Shown: one piece after another, positions 9,175 to 18,201 of the stretch | Position numbering within the stretch: the stretch's first letter is position 1 | Layout: each line of letters starts with the position of its first letter | NCBI RefSeq assembly: GCF_009847015.1 | Contig: NZ_WVEM01000011.1 | Location: 87,184 to 151,183, forward strand | DNA: 64,000 bases | Origin: Sunxiuqinia indica | Lineage (GTDB): Bacteria; Bacteroidota; Bacteroidia; Bacteroidales; Prolixibacteraceae | Direction: 5' to 3' | Program-made: the position numbers and the translations under genes | Notes under the pieces: model-generated | Seen by the model: the letters and a program-made list of their open reading frames with translations, nothing else | Databases searched by the model: none | Told to the model about the DNA's origin: nothing

Positions 9175-10026
9175 TTAGTGCTCACACAATTTAGCAAAAA
9201 TCATGCGATCTTTTCCGTTGATATCTTTCTTTAACTGAACGTTTGAAAACCCGTTTTCTTTTAGCAACGATTTAGTTTTTCTACCAAACGCTTCATTGAT
9301 CTCAAGAAATAGCTTGCCGTTTGTAGCGAGATGTTTTTTCGCAAAAACAGCGATGGCCTTATAAAACATCAAAGCTTGACCATCGGGTACAAACAGCGCA
9401 GTTTCGGGTTCGTATTGAAGAACATTGTTCTGCATTTGTTGTTTTTCAGATTCAGTCACATAGGGTGGGTTGCTGACCAAAACGTCTATCTTTTCGAATG
9501 TTTCAGGCAGTTGCGGGTCTAGAATGTCGAGGTGAAAAAAGGCAATTTCAGCCTGATGTCGTGCTGCATTTTCTTTGGCTACATGAAGCGCATCGGCCGA
9601 AATGTCGCAAGCTAAAACATTGGCCTTTGGGTAGTGTCTTTTCAAACTTATCGGGATACATCCACTGCCTGTTCCAATATCCAGAACTCGGAACATTCCG
9701 TCTTTCTGGCGACGCAAAATCCAGCGGACCAATTCCTCTGTTTCGGGGCGCGGGATTAGCACTTTGCGATTGACTTTAAAAGTTAGATCGTAAAAATCGG
9801 CTTCTCCTAAAATATATTGAATTGGTTCAGATTGTTTCAGGCGGTCAACAATAGTGTGAATTTTCTCGATCTCCTCCGAAGTTAAAGCTTCGTCCTGCTT
9901 AGTAACCAAGTCAGTTAAATTATATCCTTTTAAGTGTTGAAGGATAATTCGAATAAAACCTTCAACTTCTTCCTTCGGATATGTCTCTGCCAATTCTTTT
10001 CGGATATATTTGATGCTTGCCTGCAT
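9175..10026 (-). CDS. prmC: Peptide chain release factor N5-glutamine methyltransferase PrmC
   Basis: A 283-residue Rossmann methyltransferase. An N-terminal helical domain (about residues 1-80) is followed by the SAM-binding motif VLDIGTGSGCIPISL and by VSNPPYV, the NPPY motif that holds the substrate glutamine amide. PrmC methylates the Gln of the GGQ loop in release factors; the target RF-1 gene (prfA) is in this window at 17054-18139. It is divergent from ribD with 35 bp between the starts. Confidence 0.92.
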   Translation of the reverse strand: MQASIKYIRKELAETYPKEEVEGFIRIILQHLKGYNLTDLVTKQDEALTSEEIEKIHTIVDRLKQSEPIQYILGEADFYDLTFKVNRKVLIPRPETEELVRWILRRQKDGMFRVLDIGTGSGCIPISLKRHYPKANVLACDISADALHVAKENAARHQAEIAFFHLDILDPQLPETFEKIDVLVSNPPYVTESEKQQMQNNVLQYEPETALFVPDGQALMFYKAIAVFAKKHLATNGKLFLEINEAFGRKTKSLLKENGFSNVQLKKDINGKDRMIFAKLCEH

Positions 10027-10061
10027 TTATTTGTATTTTTGACAAAGTTAGTTTTTTCCTG

Positions 10062-11108
10062 ATGAACACTGCCGAAAAATACATGAACCGTTGTTTGGAG
10101 TTGGCTCGGTTGGGTGCCGGAGATGTGGCTCCAAATCCAATGGTGGGCTGCGTAATTGTGCATCGGGGGAAAATAATTGGCGAAGGGTATCATGAAAAAT
10201 GTGGAGAGTCACATGCTGAGGTGAATGCCGTTAATAGTGTTAAAAACAAGGAATTACTAAAGTCGTCGACTTTGTATGTCAGCCTTGAACCGTGTGCTCA
10301 TTTTGGTAGAACTCCTCCCTGCTCTGATCTGATCATCGAGCACGAAATTCCGGAAGTGGTTGTTGGTTCAATCGATCCGTTTGCAAAAGTTGCCGGTAAA
10401 GGAATTGAAAAGATGCAAAAGGCAGGAATCAATGTAACGGTTGGGGTGCTTGACAAGGAATGCTTGTGGTTAAACCGTCGGTTTTTCACTTTCCATCAGA
10501 AAAAGCGGCCTTATCTGGTGCTGAAGTGGGCTCAAACCCTGGATGGTTTTTTGGATATTGACCGTTCTCAGATTGCTTTTGGACAACCAACGTGGATAAG
10601 CAACGAATTATCGCGTAGGCAAGTGCATAAACAGCGAAGCGAAGAAGCAGCCATTTTAGTAGGTACCAACACAGCATTGAAAGATAACCCGACCCTTACT
10701 GTTCGGGAGTGGTCAGGCAATCAACCGAAACGTTTATTGCTGGATCGCAAAAACCGGCTTTCAGAAAAGCTTTTCCTAAAAGACCAAAAAGTACCAACCA
10801 TCGTTTTTACGGAGGAAAATGTAGAGTCGAAGCAGAATCTTCAATTTGTAAAGATTGATTTTCAATCCAATATTCTTCCTCAAATCCTGCATTGGTTGCA
10901 TGAGAATGAAATTCAGTCGGTAATTATTGAGGGAGGTCTACACTTACTACAGTCTTTTATTGATCAGAATTTGTGGGATGAGGCGCATGTGTATTATGGA
11001 AACACCTTTTTTGTAAAGGGAGTGCAAGCACCAACTTTGCCAGTTTCGCCGGTTAAAACCGAAAATATGCACGATACCATGTTAAAGTTTTTTGAGAATC
11101 CCGGCTAA
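10062..11108 (+). CDS. ribD: Bifunctional riboflavin biosynthesis deaminase/reductase RibD
   Basis: A 348-residue protein. I start it at ATG 10062, where MNTAEKYMNRCLELA matches the family start. A further 15 in-frame codons upstream overlap prmC and look non-coding. The N-terminal deaminase has the zinc ligands in GESHAEVNAV and EPCAHFGRTPPCSD. The C-terminal reductase begins near RPYLVLKWAQTLDG and ends with the VIIEGG motif. It carries out steps two and three of riboflavin synthesis from GTP. The last 4 bp overlap the convergent lipoprotein gene. Confidence 0.93.
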   Translation: MNTAEKYMNRCLELARLGAGDVAPNPMVGCVIVHRGKIIGEGYHEKCGESHAEVNAVNSVKNKELLKSSTLYVSLEPCAHFGRTPPCSDLIIEHEIPEVVVGSIDPFAKVAGKGIEKMQKAGINVTVGVLDKECLWLNRRFFTFHQKKRPYLVLKWAQTLDGFLDIDRSQIAFGQPTWISNELSRRQVHKQRSEEAAILVGTNTALKDNPTLTVREWSGNQPKRLLLDRKNRLSEKLFLKDQKVPTIVFTEENVESKQNLQFVKIDFQSNILPQILHWLHENEIQSVIIEGGLHLLQSFIDQNLWDEAHVYYGNTFFVKGVQAPTLPVSPVKTENMHDTMLKFFENPG

Positions 11109-11509
11109 ATTGCATTTGGGCCATTAGCTATAATGGGAATACCTAGTTCCTTTTCAACATACTGAAAATAGTAAAACAACTTGTGGTTAATTTCAAGCCC
11201 ATAATCGGTTTGAGCATCGTAATTGATTTGTCCTTCCAATAACTGAGAGTTACGTTTCCAGATCGACTGATGATTCCAGGCATTTACATATTGCTGGTTC
11301 CAATTTTCGTAGTAGTCCTGCGAATGATACCACGATGGTTTGCTGTTTGTGACATACCAGGTTTCGAAACCAGAATCCAACACAATTAGTTCATAAGTAA
11401 CGGTATCTTCTTCAGTCGTTTCCTGTGTTACTTCTTTTTGCTGGATGGGTTTTTGTGTACCACACGCAAATGCAATTATCAAAATAAAGAGTATAAGAAT
11501 GTTTTTCAT
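11105..11509 (-). CDS. DUF6146-like lipoprotein
   Basis: A 134-residue protein with a hydrophobic N-terminus and a lipobox-like AFAC (Cys16), so probably lipidated. The mature part is Tyr- and Trp-rich with YELIVLDSGFETWYVT and PSWYHSQDYYENWNQQYV. This agrees with my recollection of the DUF6146 family found in Bacteroidota. No biochemical function is known. It overlaps the end of ribD by 4 bp on the opposite strand. Confidence 0.7.
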   Translation of the reverse strand: MKNILILFILIIAFACGTQKPIQQKEVTQETTEEDTVTYELIVLDSGFETWYVTNSKPSWYHSQDYYENWNQQYVNAWNHQSIWKRNSQLLEGQINYDAQTDYGLEINHKLFYYFQYVEKELGIPIIANGPNAI

Positions 11510-11603
11510 GACTTCTGTTTTTAATCTATACGAATAAGGTAAGTAGTTTGTTTATCAAATTAAAATTGCTGAAATTTAGTTGATCGATTTAAACACTTAC
11601 TGA

Positions 11604-13070
11604 ATGTTGGAATTTCTTAAGGAAATTTGGCACTACACGCCCGGAACTATTACTATTTTATATTTCGTTACAGTAGTTTTTATTGCCGTATTAATTGTGC
11701 TCGAAAACCGGAATCCGATTAAAACGATTAGTTGGGTTTTGGTGTTAATAACGCTTCCCGTTTTAGGAATCATCATTTATCTGTTTTTTGGTCAGGAGTA
11801 CCGTAAAAAGAAAATGTTCTCGAAAAAAGGACTCTACTATCTGGAGAAATTACGGAAACAAACTCAGAATCAATTGAGGCGACTTCCTCAAAATGAACAC
11901 CTCTTTGAAGAAAAAACGTTATCCAAGAAGCATTTAATAAATTTAATGCTGGCTAATTCCAATGCTTTGTTAACCGACAATAACCAAGTAACTATACTTA
12001 AGGATGGTCAGGAGACTTTTCCGGCAATTTTTCAAGCTATTCAAAATGCAAAACATCATATTCATCTCGAATATTATATTATTGAGAATGACAAGCTGGG
12101 AAATCAGTTAAAAGATTTACTAGTCCAAAAAGCCGGACAAGGAATTGAAATCCGGTTTATATATGATGATGTTGGCAGTTGGCAATTACCAAAGAAATAT
12201 ATCCGAGAGTTATCAGAAGCGGGGGTTAAAATAGATTGTTTTATGCGGGTTCGTTTCCCCATGTTGACTTCGCGGGTAAACTACCGCAACCATCGGAAAA
12301 TAGTTGTAATTGATGGTGAAATTGGCTTTACCGGCGGCTTAAATATCGCTGATCGGTATATGAATGGAACAAAGTTGTTAGGGAAATGGCGCGACACTCA
12401 TTTGATGGTTCGGGGAAGTGCAGCCACTTCGCTTCAGATCGTATTTATGGCCGATTGGTATTTTGTTTCAAAAGAAATACTGAAAGGCGAAGCCTATTTT
12501 CGGGAGCTACCCCAAGGCGAAGGAAAATTAATGCAGGTGGTCTCCAGTGGACCCGACTCGGACTGGGAAAGCATTGGACAGGCTTACTTCTCGGCCATTG
12601 CTTCGGCAAAAGAACGGGTGTTTATTGCCACGCCATATCTGATCCCGACTCCGGATATCATTTATGGCATGAAAACTGTCGCACTCGGAGGAGTTGATAT
12701 TCGTGTACTGCTACCCGAGAAATGCGATGCTTTTTTTCCAAAATGGGGAACTGATTCATACATCGAAGAGCTACTTGAGGCAGGCGTAAAAATCTACCAT
12801 TATAAACCCGGATTTACACATAGTAAGGTAATTGTTGCCGATGGTATATTTTCATCGGTTGGGACTGCGAATCTGGATTTTCGGAGTTTAGAAACTAATT
12901 TTGAGGTGAATGCTCTGGTTTATGATGAAGAAACTGCCAGTTCTTTGGAAAACTACTTCTACCAGGATTTTAATAGCAGCGAACAGCTGATTCTAAGCCA
13001 ATGGCAGCAACGCGATAAGTGGCGCAAGGCAATGGAGTCTTTTGCTCGAATTTTAAGTCCAATGCTTTAA
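11604..13070 (+). CDS. cls: Cardiolipin synthase (two-HKD phospholipase D family)
   Basis: A 488-residue membrane protein. An N-terminal PLDc_N region with two hydrophobic helices (about residues 10-65) is followed by two catalytic HKD motifs: HRKIVVIDGEIGFTGG (about 229) and HSKVIVADG (about 404) with the trailing GTANLD. Length and order match bacterial ClsA-type enzymes, which join two phosphatidylglycerols into cardiolipin and glycerol at the cytoplasmic membrane. It stands alone, convergent with the winged-helix regulator. Confidence 0.9.
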   Translation: MLEFLKEIWHYTPGTITILYFVTVVFIAVLIVLENRNPIKTISWVLVLITLPVLGIIIYLFFGQEYRKKKMFSKKGLYYLEKLRKQTQNQLRRLPQNEHLFEEKTLSKKHLINLMLANSNALLTDNNQVTILKDGQETFPAIFQAIQNAKHHIHLEYYIIENDKLGNQLKDLLVQKAGQGIEIRFIYDDVGSWQLPKKYIRELSEAGVKIDCFMRVRFPMLTSRVNYRNHRKIVVIDGEIGFTGGLNIADRYMNGTKLLGKWRDTHLMVRGSAATSLQIVFMADWYFVSKEILKGEAYFRELPQGEGKLMQVVSSGPDSDWESIGQAYFSAIASAKERVFIATPYLIPTPDIIYGMKTVALGGVDIRVLLPEKCDAFFPKWGTDSYIEELLEAGVKIYHYKPGFTHSKVIVADGIFSSVGTANLDFRSLETNFEVNALVYDEETASSLENYFYQDFNSSEQLILSQWQQRDKWRKAMESFARILSPML

Positions 13071-13091
13071 TTGAGAACTACTTTCTCTACG

Positions 13092-13418
13092 TTAGTCGAG
13101 CGAATCTACCTTCCTGAAATAGCTCGAAATCGAGTCAAAATATACTTGGTAAGCTTCAATTCCTTTCAGGGTAATCGTGCAGGTTGTTAACGGGTAGTTG
13201 CCTTTAAATAATTTTTTAATCTCGATATATTCTACTTCATTCAATTTCTTCATTTGGAAGCTGAGGTTTCCCTTTGTCGTATCAATATTGTCGAGCAGAT
13301 AACTGAATTCAGCATTTTTAAAATTGATCAGGATTGACATGATTGCTAGCCGAACCGGGGAATGAAGTACTGGGTCAAGTTTTTTATACATAGAATGCTG
13401 TTTTGGTATATTTAGCAT
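13092..13418 (-). CDS. Winged-helix transcriptional regulator (ArsR/MarR-like, HTH_27 type)
   Basis: A small wHTH protein of 108 residues if started at ATG 13418. The frame extends to a TTG at 13487, and an alternative ATG is at 13391 (MYKKLDPVLHS). The core LHSPVRLAIMSILI, DTTKGNLSFQMKKL and the wing KKLFKGNYPLTTCTIT match a widespread family of about 100-residue regulators. Family members normally begin just before the 'LDP-LHSPVRL' segment, which favours a short form. The target is unknown. About 270 bp without a gene separate its start from the RLAN/RimK gene, which it could control (speculation). Confidence 0.75.
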   Translation of the reverse strand: MLNIPKQHSMYKKLDPVLHSPVRLAIMSILINFKNAEFSYLLDNIDTTKGNLSFQMKKLNEVEYIEIKKLFKGNYPLTTCTITLKGIEAYQVYFDSISSYFRKVDSLD

Positions 13419-13758
13419 AGAGCAAACATTTTGGAATGATCGTAGATTCTTTTGTTTCTTTATCCGTTCATAGTTTTTCCTTTTCAATGGTAATATGGAG
13501 CTCTCGATGAAATATAGTCACGCTTGTTTATGAAATATTGCAGATAAACTTTAGGTTCGTTTCGTTTTACTAGTTTTAAATATAGAATTAGTCTGTTATG
13601 CAAACTTAAATTATTAATTGTTGAAAATCAACTGTTTTTACAGGTTTTTAATCGATTGATGCTGAAAAAGATATAGGTGGTTCAAAAAAGGATTATCAAA
13701 TTGAATATTCAATGAATAAAATGCGTACAATTGCAAAAAATATTGATTGAATTAAAAC

Positions 13759-15228
13759 ATGCAATCTACTTTAATTCTTTTAGATTCGATCACGCAATGG
13801 AAACCATACTACGAAACAGAAACCATTACGATTGCTGCGAATTACTTGCAGGATGAACACCTGAGCAAAAATCCGTTGCTCGTCATTAATCTTTGCGAAA
13901 ACTTACAATACCATACTGAAGGTTACTACTGTTCGTTGTTGGCTCAGGCTCGTGGACATAAAGTATTACCCGACGTCGATGTATTGAACCGACTCGAAAG
14001 CGGAGCAATTTCGCGTTTGGACGACAGCCTTCAGAAAATCACGTATCGATGGATTCAGTCGCTGCCATCGCAGAAGGAAGAGCTGACGCCCCTGGATATT
14101 TACTTTGGTATCTGCAATGTGCCTGAAATGAGTAAGGTAGCTCGTTTTGTATTTGAGCAATTGCCTTGCCCTATTTTGCGAGTGCAATTTGCCAACAGAC
14201 CGAAAAACCAGATTGAGAACATCCGACCATTAAGCTTAAATGAACTGGCGGATGAACAGCAGGATTTGTTTGCACAGGCGTTGGATAATTTCAGTAAAAA
14301 AGTCTGGCGTCAACCCCGTTCGCATAAGTCAACCCGTTTTGATTTGGCTATTTTGCACGATCCGAACGAGCTGCTTCCTCCGAGCAATAAGGGAGCGTTA
14401 AATCGGTTCTTGGCACAAGCAAAAAAGATGAACATCAATGCAGAGTTGATTACCGAAGAGGATTCCATTCGCCTGCTGGAATTTGATGCTCTGTTTATTC
14501 GTCAAACTACGGCTTTAAACCATGTGACTTATCGTATGGCCCAGCAGGCCCGTCAAGCCGATATGGTTGTCATTGACGACCCGATTTCAATTATTCGGTG
14601 CACCAACAAGGTTTATTTGAAGGAGCTTCTGGAGCGGGAAGGAGTTCCCACGCCAAAGTCAAAATTGATTTTTAAAAACAATCTGCTGTCATTTCATGAG
14701 CTCGAAAGCTATTTGGGGAATCCAATTGTACTGAAGGTTCCAGATGGTTCATTCTCGGTGGGTATGTACAAAGTGACCAACTCCATTGAATACATTGATG
14801 CACTGGAGACCTTGTCTGAAAAGTCGTCTGTTTTTCTGGCTCAGGAATTTATGCCAACACCCTTCGATTGGAGGATTGGATTGCTAAATGGCGAAGTTCT
14901 GTATGCTTGTAAGTATTTCATGGCGCGGGGACACTGGCAAATATACGACCATCAGAATAATGGCAAGACCCGTTCGGGAGCATTTCAAACGGTACCAGTT
15001 GGTCAGGTTCCAAGGCACGTTATCCGAAATGCGGTAAAGGCCGCTTCTTTAATAGGAAAGGGCTTGTACGGTGTAGATGTGAAGGAGGTTGATGGTCGAT
15101 CGGTGGTTATTGAGGTGAACGACAATCCGTCCATCGATCAAGGGGTGGAAGATGTGGTGTTGGGAGATGAATTGTATCGTCTTGTTTTGCGGGAAATTTT
15201 AGAGCGCCTGGAACAAAAACGTCGATAG
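13759..15228 (+). CDS. RLAN-RimK type ATP-grasp ligase
   Basis: A 489-residue protein. The N-terminal about 150 residues resemble the RimK-like ATP-grasp N-terminal (RLAN) domain, starting LILLDSITQWKPYYETETI. After a linker comes an ATP-grasp ligase with RCTNKVYLKELLEREGVPTP (about 280), IVLKVPDGSFSVGM (ATP-binding Lys and loop) and VIEVNDNPSIDQG (metal-binding Glu/Asn, about 455). Such enzymes join an amino acid or peptide to a carboxylate. The substrate is unknown. The stop TAG at 15226-15228 abuts the ATG of a GNAT acetyltransferase at 15229, so translation is probably coupled. Confidence 0.82.
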   Translation: MQSTLILLDSITQWKPYYETETITIAANYLQDEHLSKNPLLVINLCENLQYHTEGYYCSLLAQARGHKVLPDVDVLNRLESGAISRLDDSLQKITYRWIQSLPSQKEELTPLDIYFGICNVPEMSKVARFVFEQLPCPILRVQFANRPKNQIENIRPLSLNELADEQQDLFAQALDNFSKKVWRQPRSHKSTRFDLAILHDPNELLPPSNKGALNRFLAQAKKMNINAELITEEDSIRLLEFDALFIRQTTALNHVTYRMAQQARQADMVVIDDPISIIRCTNKVYLKELLEREGVPTPKSKLIFKNNLLSFHELESYLGNPIVLKVPDGSFSVGMYKVTNSIEYIDALETLSEKSSVFLAQEFMPTPFDWRIGLLNGEVLYACKYFMARGHWQIYDHQNNGKTRSGAFQTVPVGQVPRHVIRNAVKAASLIGKGLYGVDVKEVDGRSVVIEVNDNPSIDQGVEDVVLGDELYRLVLREILERLEQKRR

Positions 15229-15699
15229 ATGGCAGGAGTTGTAAATATCAGAGTCGCACAAAGAGCAGATGTCCCCGAGCTGTATCGCTTGGAACAGCTT
15301 TGTTTTGAGACCGAACGTTTTTCACGCCGTCAAATCAGTTATCTGGTATCTCGTTCAAATGGTGAATTTTTAGTGTTAACTGAAAATGGCAATATTGCTG
15401 GATTCATGGTTTTGCTGGTACGCAGAAACTCGGCGGGGGTGCGAATCTATTCGCTGGCCGTTTCACCCGATTACAGAGGGAAACAATATGCAAAACAACT
15501 TATATCGAAAGCTGGACAGGTAGCTGCGAGTCTGGGGAAGAGTTTTTTACACCTTGAAGTCAGCCATGCTAATTTTTCAGCCATACAATTGTACCGGAAA
15601 TTGGAGTTTCAAATCACCGGGAAGCGCGAACGGTATTATAAAGATGGGAGCGATGCTTGGTTGATGAGATTGGGAGTCAATCCATCAAAACCGAGTTAG
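15229..15699 (+). CDS. GNAT N-acetyltransferase coupled to the RLAN-RimK ligase
   Basis: A 156-residue single GNAT domain. The acetyl-CoA pyrophosphate loop is LAVSPDYRGKQYAKQLI (about residues 80-96); the C-terminal strand pattern LEVSHANFSAIQLYRKLEF is also typical. In proteobacteria the neighbour of RLAN-RimK genes is often a GNAT fused to a C39-like peptidase (from memory); here the peptidase part is absent. Zero spacing from the ligase suggests one pathway, perhaps making or modifying an acylated peptide (inference). Confidence 0.83.
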   Translation: MAGVVNIRVAQRADVPELYRLEQLCFETERFSRRQISYLVSRSNGEFLVLTENGNIAGFMVLLVRRNSAGVRIYSLAVSPDYRGKQYAKQLISKAGQVAASLGKSFLHLEVSHANFSAIQLYRKLEFQITGKRERYYKDGSDAWLMRLGVNPSKPS

Positions 15700-15777
15700 T
15701 CGACGGATCTTCAAATTACTAATTTCAGAATCACTTAAAAATATTAACTTTGTGGCCTGAAAATACAGACTGATTTT

Positions 15778-16944
15778 ATGAGCGATAACAGGTACATGGC
15801 ACGAGGCGTTTCTGCATCGAAAGAAGATGTCCATCAGGCTATTAAAAATATTGACAAGGGACTGTTCCCCAAAGCATTTTGCAAAATTATTCCCGATGTG
15901 TTGGGAGGTGATCCGGACTGGTGCAACATTATGCACGCTGATGGCGCCGGAACAAAATCCTCATTGGCTTACATGTACTGGAAAGAAACCGGTGATGTTT
16001 CAGTCTGGAAAGGTATCGCGCAGGATGCGTTGATCATGAATATTGACGACCTGCTTTGTGTGGGAGCTACCGACAATATTTTGCTGTCGTCAACTATTGG
16101 GCGCAACAAGAATAAAATTCCGGGAGAGGTCATTGCAGCCATTATCAATGGAACCGATGAGTTGTGTCAGGAATTACAGAAAATGGGTGTTGGTGTTTTT
16201 CCAACAGGTGGCGAAACAGCCGACGTGGGTGATTTGGTTCGAACCATTATCGTTGATTCAACGGTTACTTGTCGCATGAGGCGTGCAGACGTTGTCTCTG
16301 CTAATAATATCCAGGCTGGCGATGTGATCGTAGGATTATCTTCTTTTGGACAGGCGACCTACGAAAAGGAATATAATGGAGGCATGGGCAGTAACGGACT
16401 GACTTCTGCCCGACACGATGTATTTGCCAACTACCTGGCTGAAAAGTACCCCGAGAGTTTTGACTCCGAAGTGCCGGCTGATTTGGTTTATTCAGGAAGC
16501 AAAAACTTGACGGAAACCATTGAAGGGCTTGGGTTGGATGCCGGTAAACTTGTTTTATCTCCAACTCGCACGTATGCGCCCGTCATCAAAAAAATATTGG
16601 ATGAGCACCGTGCAGATATTCATGGAATGGTGCATTGCTCGGGTGGGGCACAAACCAAAGTGCTTCATTTTGTTGATGGTGTTCATGTCATCAAGAACAA
16701 CCTTTTTCCGGTTCCGCCGTTGTTTAAATTGATTCAGGAAGAATCAAAAACCGACTGGGCTGAGATGTACAAGGTATTTAATATGGGACACCGAATGGAG
16801 GTTTATCTGAAACCAGAACTGGCTGAATCGATCATCGAAATATCAAAATCATTTAACATCGATGCACAGATTGTTGGAAAGGTTGAAGCTTTTGAAGGAA
16901 AGAAACTAACCATCGAATCAGAATATGGAACTTTTGAGTATTAG
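15778..16944 (+). CDS. purM: Phosphoribosylformylglycinamidine cyclo-ligase (AIR synthase)
   Basis: A 388-residue protein with the PurM fold. Motifs include the N-terminal YMARGVSASKEDVHQAI, the ATP/phosphate-binding HADGAGTKSSLAY, the central FPTGGETADVGD and HGMVHCSGGAQTK near the C-terminal domain. It closes the imidazole ring in purine synthesis (FGAM to AIR). A Bacteroidota-type -7 element TAACTTTG is at 15745-15752, about 25 nt before the start; the -33 box is weak. It is followed by prfA and pyrF. Confidence 0.9.
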   Translation: MSDNRYMARGVSASKEDVHQAIKNIDKGLFPKAFCKIIPDVLGGDPDWCNIMHADGAGTKSSLAYMYWKETGDVSVWKGIAQDALIMNIDDLLCVGATDNILLSSTIGRNKNKIPGEVIAAIINGTDELCQELQKMGVGVFPTGGETADVGDLVRTIIVDSTVTCRMRRADVVSANNIQAGDVIVGLSSFGQATYEKEYNGGMGSNGLTSARHDVFANYLAEKYPESFDSEVPADLVYSGSKNLTETIEGLGLDAGKLVLSPTRTYAPVIKKILDEHRADIHGMVHCSGGAQTKVLHFVDGVHVIKNNLFPVPPLFKLIQEESKTDWAEMYKVFNMGHRMEVYLKPELAESIIEISKSFNIDAQIVGKVEAFEGKKLTIESEYGTFEY

Positions 16945-17014
16945 CTCCGATAATCTCTCATGGAAATGTCGGGAACCACACAACTAAAATCAAGGTTGAA
17001 AAATTCCCGATTTT

Positions 17015-17048
17015 GGAATTTGAAACTTGGAATTTAGAATTTGAAACT
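17015..17048 (+). repeat. Short direct repeat with 21-nt spacing before prfA
   Basis: GGAATTTGAAACT (17015-17027) recurs as AGAATTTGAAACT (17036-17048), exactly 21 nt apart, immediately before the prfA start. Similar AATTTGAAACTT-type intergenic repeats are common in Bacteroidota genomes (from memory). The 21-nt step equals the period of the array at 60713-60964, although the sequence differs. Confidence 0.45.
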
Positions 17049-17053
17049 GAAAT

Positions 17054-18139
17054 ATGGCAGACCATTCAATATTAGAAAAATACGAAGCTATTCAGCACCG
17101 GCTGGATGAAGTAGGGCAGCAAATTACTGATCCGTCGGTGATGGCTGACATGAAGCGCTATGTGAAACTTAGCCAGGAGTACAAACGATTGGAGTCGTTG
17201 GTAACAGCGTTCAAAGAATATAAAAGTCTGGTTGATAATATTGAATCAGGCAAAGAAATGCTGGCTCAGGAAACGGATGAGGAAATTCGCGAAATGGCCA
17301 GAGAAGAAATGGAAGGCAGCGAAGAGCAACTTCCTGAAAAAGAAAAGGAAATCAAAATGTTACTGGTGCCTGCAGATCCTGAAGATGGCAAAAATGCAAT
17401 CCTTGAGATTCGTGCCGGAACAGGTGGAGATGAGGCCAGTATTTTTGCCGGGGATTTGTTCCGTATGTACACCAAATACTGCGAGAAAAAAGGCTGGCGC
17501 ATGGAAGTTACTACCGTCAATGAAGGCACTTCGGGTGGTTATAAGGAAATTGTGGCCAATGTTTCAGGCGAAGGTGTTTATGGCGTGCTGAAATACGAAT
17601 CGGGCGTACACCGGGTGCAGCGCGTGCCACAAACCGAAACTCAGGGACGTGTACATACATCTGCTGCGTCGGTAGCTGTGCTTCCCGAAGCAGAGGAATT
17701 TGATATCGATTTGCGTAATGAAGATATCCGTCGCGATGAGTTCTGTTCTTCAGGCCCTGGCGGACAGTCGGTAAATACGACTTATTCAGCCATTCGACTA
17801 ACACATATTCCAACCGGAATTGTTGTGCAGTGTCAGGATCAAAAATCGAAACTGAAAAACCTGGATAAAGCGATGGTTGAATTACGGTCGCGGATATACA
17901 ATATGGAGCACCAGAAGTATTTGGATGAAATTGCTTCGAAACGAAAAACGATGGTTTCAACCGGCGACCGTTCGGCGAAAATCCGTACATACAACTGGCC
18001 ACAAGGACGGGTGACTGATCACCGAATTAACCTGACGCTATATAATTTGCAAGCCATTATTAATGGTGATATCGATGAGATTATTGAGAAGTTGATGGTG
18101 GAAGAAAATTCAGAAAGACTGAAAGAAGCAGAAATATAG
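17054..18139 (+). CDS. prfA: Peptide chain release factor 1
   Basis: A 361-residue class I release factor. The GGQ catalytic motif is in SSGPGGQSVNTTYSA (about residue 238), and the codon-recognition tripeptide of the P-x-T type is PQT within RVPQTETQGR. This type reads UAA and UAG, so it is RF-1. It is the substrate of PrmC encoded at 9175-10026. It follows purM and precedes pyrF. A 9-bp hairpin without T-tract (18149-18180) lies between prfA and pyrF. Confidence 0.93.
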   Translation: MADHSILEKYEAIQHRLDEVGQQITDPSVMADMKRYVKLSQEYKRLESLVTAFKEYKSLVDNIESGKEMLAQETDEEIREMAREEMEGSEEQLPEKEKEIKMLLVPADPEDGKNAILEIRAGTGGDEASIFAGDLFRMYTKYCEKKGWRMEVTTVNEGTSGGYKEIVANVSGEGVYGVLKYESGVHRVQRVPQTETQGRVHTSAASVAVLPEAEEFDIDLRNEDIRRDEFCSSGPGGQSVNTTYSAIRLTHIPTGIVVQCQDQKSKLKNLDKAMVELRSRIYNMEHQKYLDEIASKRKTMVSTGDRSAKIRTYNWPQGRVTDHRINLTLYNLQAIINGDIDEIIEKLMVEENSERLKEAEI

Positions 18140-18148
18140 AATGTGTTT

Positions 18149-18180
18149 CGAGTTTCGTGTTGTTTTTCACTCGAAACTCG
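18149..18180 (+). other. Intergenic hairpin between prfA and pyrF
   Basis: CGAGTTTCG (18149-18157) pairs perfectly with CGAAACTCG (18172-18180) across a 14-nt loop rich in T. No T-tract follows on the + strand, so it is not a normal intrinsic terminator. It may stabilise the prfA end or attenuate read-through to pyrF (inference). Confidence 0.4.
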
Positions 18181-18201
18181 TAAGCCGTAACAAAAAACGA
18201 G

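Noticed and set aside
10017..10061. A longer RibD start overlapping prmC
   Set aside because: The extra 15 residues overlap the divergent prmC start and do not resemble RibD; the ATG at 10062 fits the family.
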